Below are positions 4,657 through 6,765 of a stretch of DNA of 6,765 nucleotides, one piece after another (position 1 is the stretch's first letter; the number at the start of each line of letters is the position of its first letter). The notes under the pieces are model-generated. The model was not told where the DNA came from. It saw only the letters and a list, made by a program, of their open reading frames with translations, and ran no database searches. Position numbers and translations under genes: made by a program. Location: positions 1 through 6,765 of the forward strand of contig CALCHI010000522.1 of the NCBI GenBank assembly GCA_937901285.1, in the 5' to 3' direction. Source of the DNA: UBA8437 sp003445035 (GTDB lineage: Bacteria > Planctomycetota > Planctomycetia > Planctomycetales > Planctomycetaceae).

Positions 4657-6765
4657 ATGTCAAAGCCAATCAGGTCCGGAGCGGATTTTGATCCCCCCGC
4701 GAGTGGTCGCGGGCGAGCGGTACCGGGCTGGGCTGTTTTGGCGGTTCTTTCGGTTTCCGTCGCCGGATTCGCATGGTTGCTGTGGCCCGGTCCCGACGTG
4801 GCGAGCCAACTGGCCGAAGCCCGATCCGCCCTGGACGACGGGGATCTGGATCGAGCCATCCACCTGTCCGAGGCGGTTTTCGAGCGGTCCGAGCACGACG
4901 GGTCGACACGTGGCCGAGCGGCGATGCTCCGGGCCCGGGTGGCCGAGGCCGGTGAGCAATGGGATGTGGCGGCCGGATGGTACGACCGCGTTCCCGACGG
5001 GGTTTCCGAGGAAACCGACGCCCGCGCCTCAGCCGGGTCCCTTTACGCCGATCGGCTCGATCGCCTCGGCGATGCGATCCAACGCTTCACCGTCCTTCAT
5101 GACCTGGACCCCGACAGCCTTCTGGCACGCCGCCGCCTGGCACAGTTGCTGGGCTTGGCCACCCGCAATCACGAAGCCGAGCCCCACCTGGTCGCCCTGG
5201 TTCGGCTCGGGAACATCTCGCATCTTCAGTTGTTGCTGCTGGTTCTGGGCGAGGAGACGATCGACGACGCCGAGGTGCTCGAGAAGTTCCGTGCGGCTGC
5301 TCCCGGTGATGCCCATCCGTTGATCGCCCTGGCCCGCGTTGCGGAACAGGCCGGCGAGATTCCACAAGCTCGGGAGTGGCTCGAGTCAGCGATCGCGGCC
5401 GATGGCGAACTGGTGCAGCCGGTGGTTCGTCTGGGCCAGTTACTGGTCGATGCTCGCGATGGGCCAGCGCTGGTGGCCTGGCACGAATCTCACATGTCCG
5501 TCTCCCTGGGTATCCATCCCGGTGGCCAGGTCGTCCTGGGTGACATTTTCCGCCTGGCCGGGCGATTGCCCCTGGCGGCGCGTTGCTACCACGAGGCGGT
5601 TCGACTGGACCCGAATCGTCCCGAGGCGTGTTATCGCCTGGGCCGGATCCTGGTCCGGCTGGGTCGTTCCTCCGATGCTGCCGAGTTTCTCGAGCGGGCC
5701 CGGCAGGTCGAAGCCTATGTGCAGGCGGCCAAGGTGGCCAAGACTCCCGATGACATCGCCGACGTAGCTCGTCGTGCCGACGAACTGGCCCTGCCGTGGG
5801 AGCACTATGCCTGGACCGCACTGCTGGCCGCGGTCCGCCCGGACGACCGCGGTCTCGCCGAGCGGTTGCCTCGGATCCGAGAAGCGCTCGACGGATTGCC
5901 CGAACGCCGGACGCGTCCCGGTGCCAACCCCGCTCAGCGGCTCGACCTCTCCTCCGATTACCCCGTCCCCTACCTCGATGAACAGGCTGTCGCCCGGCTC
6001 AACGACAACCGGCCCTACGCAGATCCCGTCGACGCGATGACTCCGGAGATCCGGTTCGAGGAGGTGTCGGGGGCTGCCGGGCTGGATTTCCGGTTCGTCA
6101 ATGGGCCGGGGCGTGCCGACGACATTCGTTTCATGTACCAGACGACCGGCGGAGGAGTCGGTGTCTTCGATCTCGATCGCAACGGGTGGCCGGACCTGTG
6201 GTGGACCCAGGGGGCCGACCGACCGACCGACGACAGCGGCGGGCACCGGGACCTGGTGTGTTTGAACACCGGCGACGGCCAGTTGCTGGATGTCAGCAGC
6301 CAGGCCAAGGTCGTCGAAACCCGCTTCAGCCAGGGCCTGGCCGTCGGCGACGTCAACGGTGACGGTTTTCCTGATGTGATGGTTGCCAACCTGTCGGCGA
6401 ATCGCCTGTGGCTGAACAACGGCGATGGGACCTTCAGCGACATGGCATGGCCCGGGTCATCGGGCCGCTGGACCACCAGTTGCCTGGTTGTTGATCTCGA
6501 CGGTGACGGCCTGCCCGATCTGTACGAGGTCAATTACCTGGCTGGCGACGATGTCTTCACCCGCCGCTGCGAGGGCCCTGACGGCTCACGGGGAATCTGC
6601 ACGCCTCAGACCTTCTCGACCGCGAACGATCGTGTTTTCCGCAACACCGGAGATGGCCGGTTTGAGGACGTCTCGGCTCGCTGGGGGCTTGACCGTCCGG
6701 GTGGTTCGGGGTTGGGCATCGTCGCAGCGCGACTTTTCCCGGGAACCCCCGCCGGAAGTCTCGAT
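4657..6765 (+). CDS. Membrane-anchored TPR and FG-GAP/VCBS (CRTAC1-like) protein, 3' end outside window
   Basis: The frame is open from ATG 4657 to the window end, giving 703 codons. AAGG lies eight bases before the ATG. Residues 24-43 form one hydrophobic helix after Arg18 and Arg20, a likely signal anchor. Residues 48 to about 390 are helical repeats; the clearest TPR pair is at about 289-356 (GDIFRLAGRLPLAARCYHEA, then LDPNRPEACYRLGRILVRLG). From about 463 (IRFEEVSGAAGLDF) an FG-GAP/VCBS propeller region begins, with Asp-rich, probably Ca2+-binding loops at 505-513 (DLDRNGWPD), 565-573 (DVNGDGFPD) and 613-621 (DLDGDGLPD), a Cys638/Cys648 pair, and a degenerate fourth unit at the end. In this family an ASPIC/UnbV domain often follows; it would lie outside the window. 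The protein is likely exported, with the propeller mediating binding or adhesion and the TPRs protein contacts. No catalytic motif is visible. Confidence 0.92.
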   Translation, partial: MSKPIRSGADFDPPASGRGRAVPGWAVLAVLSVSVAGFAWLLWPGPDVASQLAEARSALDDGDLDRAIHLSEAVFERSEHDGSTRGRAAMLRARVAEAGEQWDVAAGWYDRVPDGVSEETDARASAGSLYADRLDRLGDAIQRFTVLHDLDPDSLLARRRLAQLLGLATRNHEAEPHLVALVRLGNISHLQLLLLVLGEETIDDAEVLEKFRAAAPGDAHPLIALARVAEQAGEIPQAREWLESAIAADGELVQPVVRLGQLLVDARDGPALVAWHESHMSVSLGIHPGGQVVLGDIFRLAGRLPLAARCYHEAVRLDPNRPEACYRLGRILVRLGRSSDAAEFLERARQVEAYVQAAKVAKTPDDIADVARRADELALPWEHYAWTALLAAVRPDDRGLAERLPRIREALDGLPERRTRPGANPAQRLDLSSDYPVPYLDEQAVARLNDNRPYADPVDAMTPEIRFEEVSGAAGLDFRFVNGPGRADDIRFMYQTTGGGVGVFDLDRNGWPDLWWTQGADRPTDDSGGHRDLVCLNTGDGQLLDVSSQAKVVETRFSQGLAVGDVNGDGFPDVMVANLSANRLWLNNGDGTFSDMAWPGSSGRWTTSCLVVDLDGDGLPDLYEVNYLAGDDVFTRRCEGPDGSRGICTPQTFSTANDRVFRNTGDGRFEDVSARWGLDRPGGSGLGIVAARLFPGTPAGSLD

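Noticed and set aside
5087..5821. Minus-strand open frame of 244 codons
   Set aside because: Arg/Pro-rich translation antisense to the TPR region and overlapping another shadow frame; not gene-like.
5440..6246. Minus-strand open frame of 268 codons over the TPR/VCBS gene
   Set aside because: Antisense to a frame with clear TPR and VCBS motifs; Gly/Pro/Arg/Val-rich translation with no recognisable fold.

Overview
The window looks like accessory chromosome of a planctomycete. The evidence is two tandem genes for DUF1559 proteins (planctomycete pseudopilin-like, with an H-x9-DG C-terminal motif), three lipoprotein genes beside them, and a divergent TPR/FG-GAP (VCBS, CRTAC1-like) membrane-anchored protein. 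All of these are typical of GC-rich Planctomycetes. No RNA gene, transposon, phage gene or CRISPR array was seen.

Layout. Positions 1-375 hold no gene I can support. Everything from 376 to 4061 is a minus-strand block. In transcription order it is: DUF1559 protein B (4061-3123), a perfect-stem terminator (3077-3042), a two-repeat carboxypeptidase-regulatory-like lipoprotein (2980-2162), DUF1559 protein A (2069-1104), a Gly/Pro-rich small lipoprotein (975-715), an acidic small lipoprotein (658-443), and a second strong terminator (411-376). The order is therefore twice 'pseudopilin, then lipoprotein(s)', and the two pseudopilins are clear paralogues. I read this as a duplicated module whose copies have diverged.

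A 595-base divergent intergenic region (4062-4656) separates this block from a plus-strand gene that starts at 4657 and is still open at the window end (703 codons seen). It encodes a signal-anchored TPR protein with an FG-GAP/VCBS propeller region. The intergenic region holds a possible sigma70-like promoter for DUF1559 B, a palindrome with an adjacent 10-bp-phased direct repeat that looks like an operator, a T9 tract in the DUF1559 B leader, and a 9-bp hairpin just upstream of the TPR gene.

Together the genes suggest a cell-surface or secreted apparatus: pseudopilin-like subunits matured by a prepilin peptidase, lipoproteins exposed on a membrane, and a large exported TPR/propeller protein. 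The families are known but their biochemical roles are not. No cytoplasmic enzyme in the window points to a specific pathway, so functional statements beyond export and anchoring are inference.
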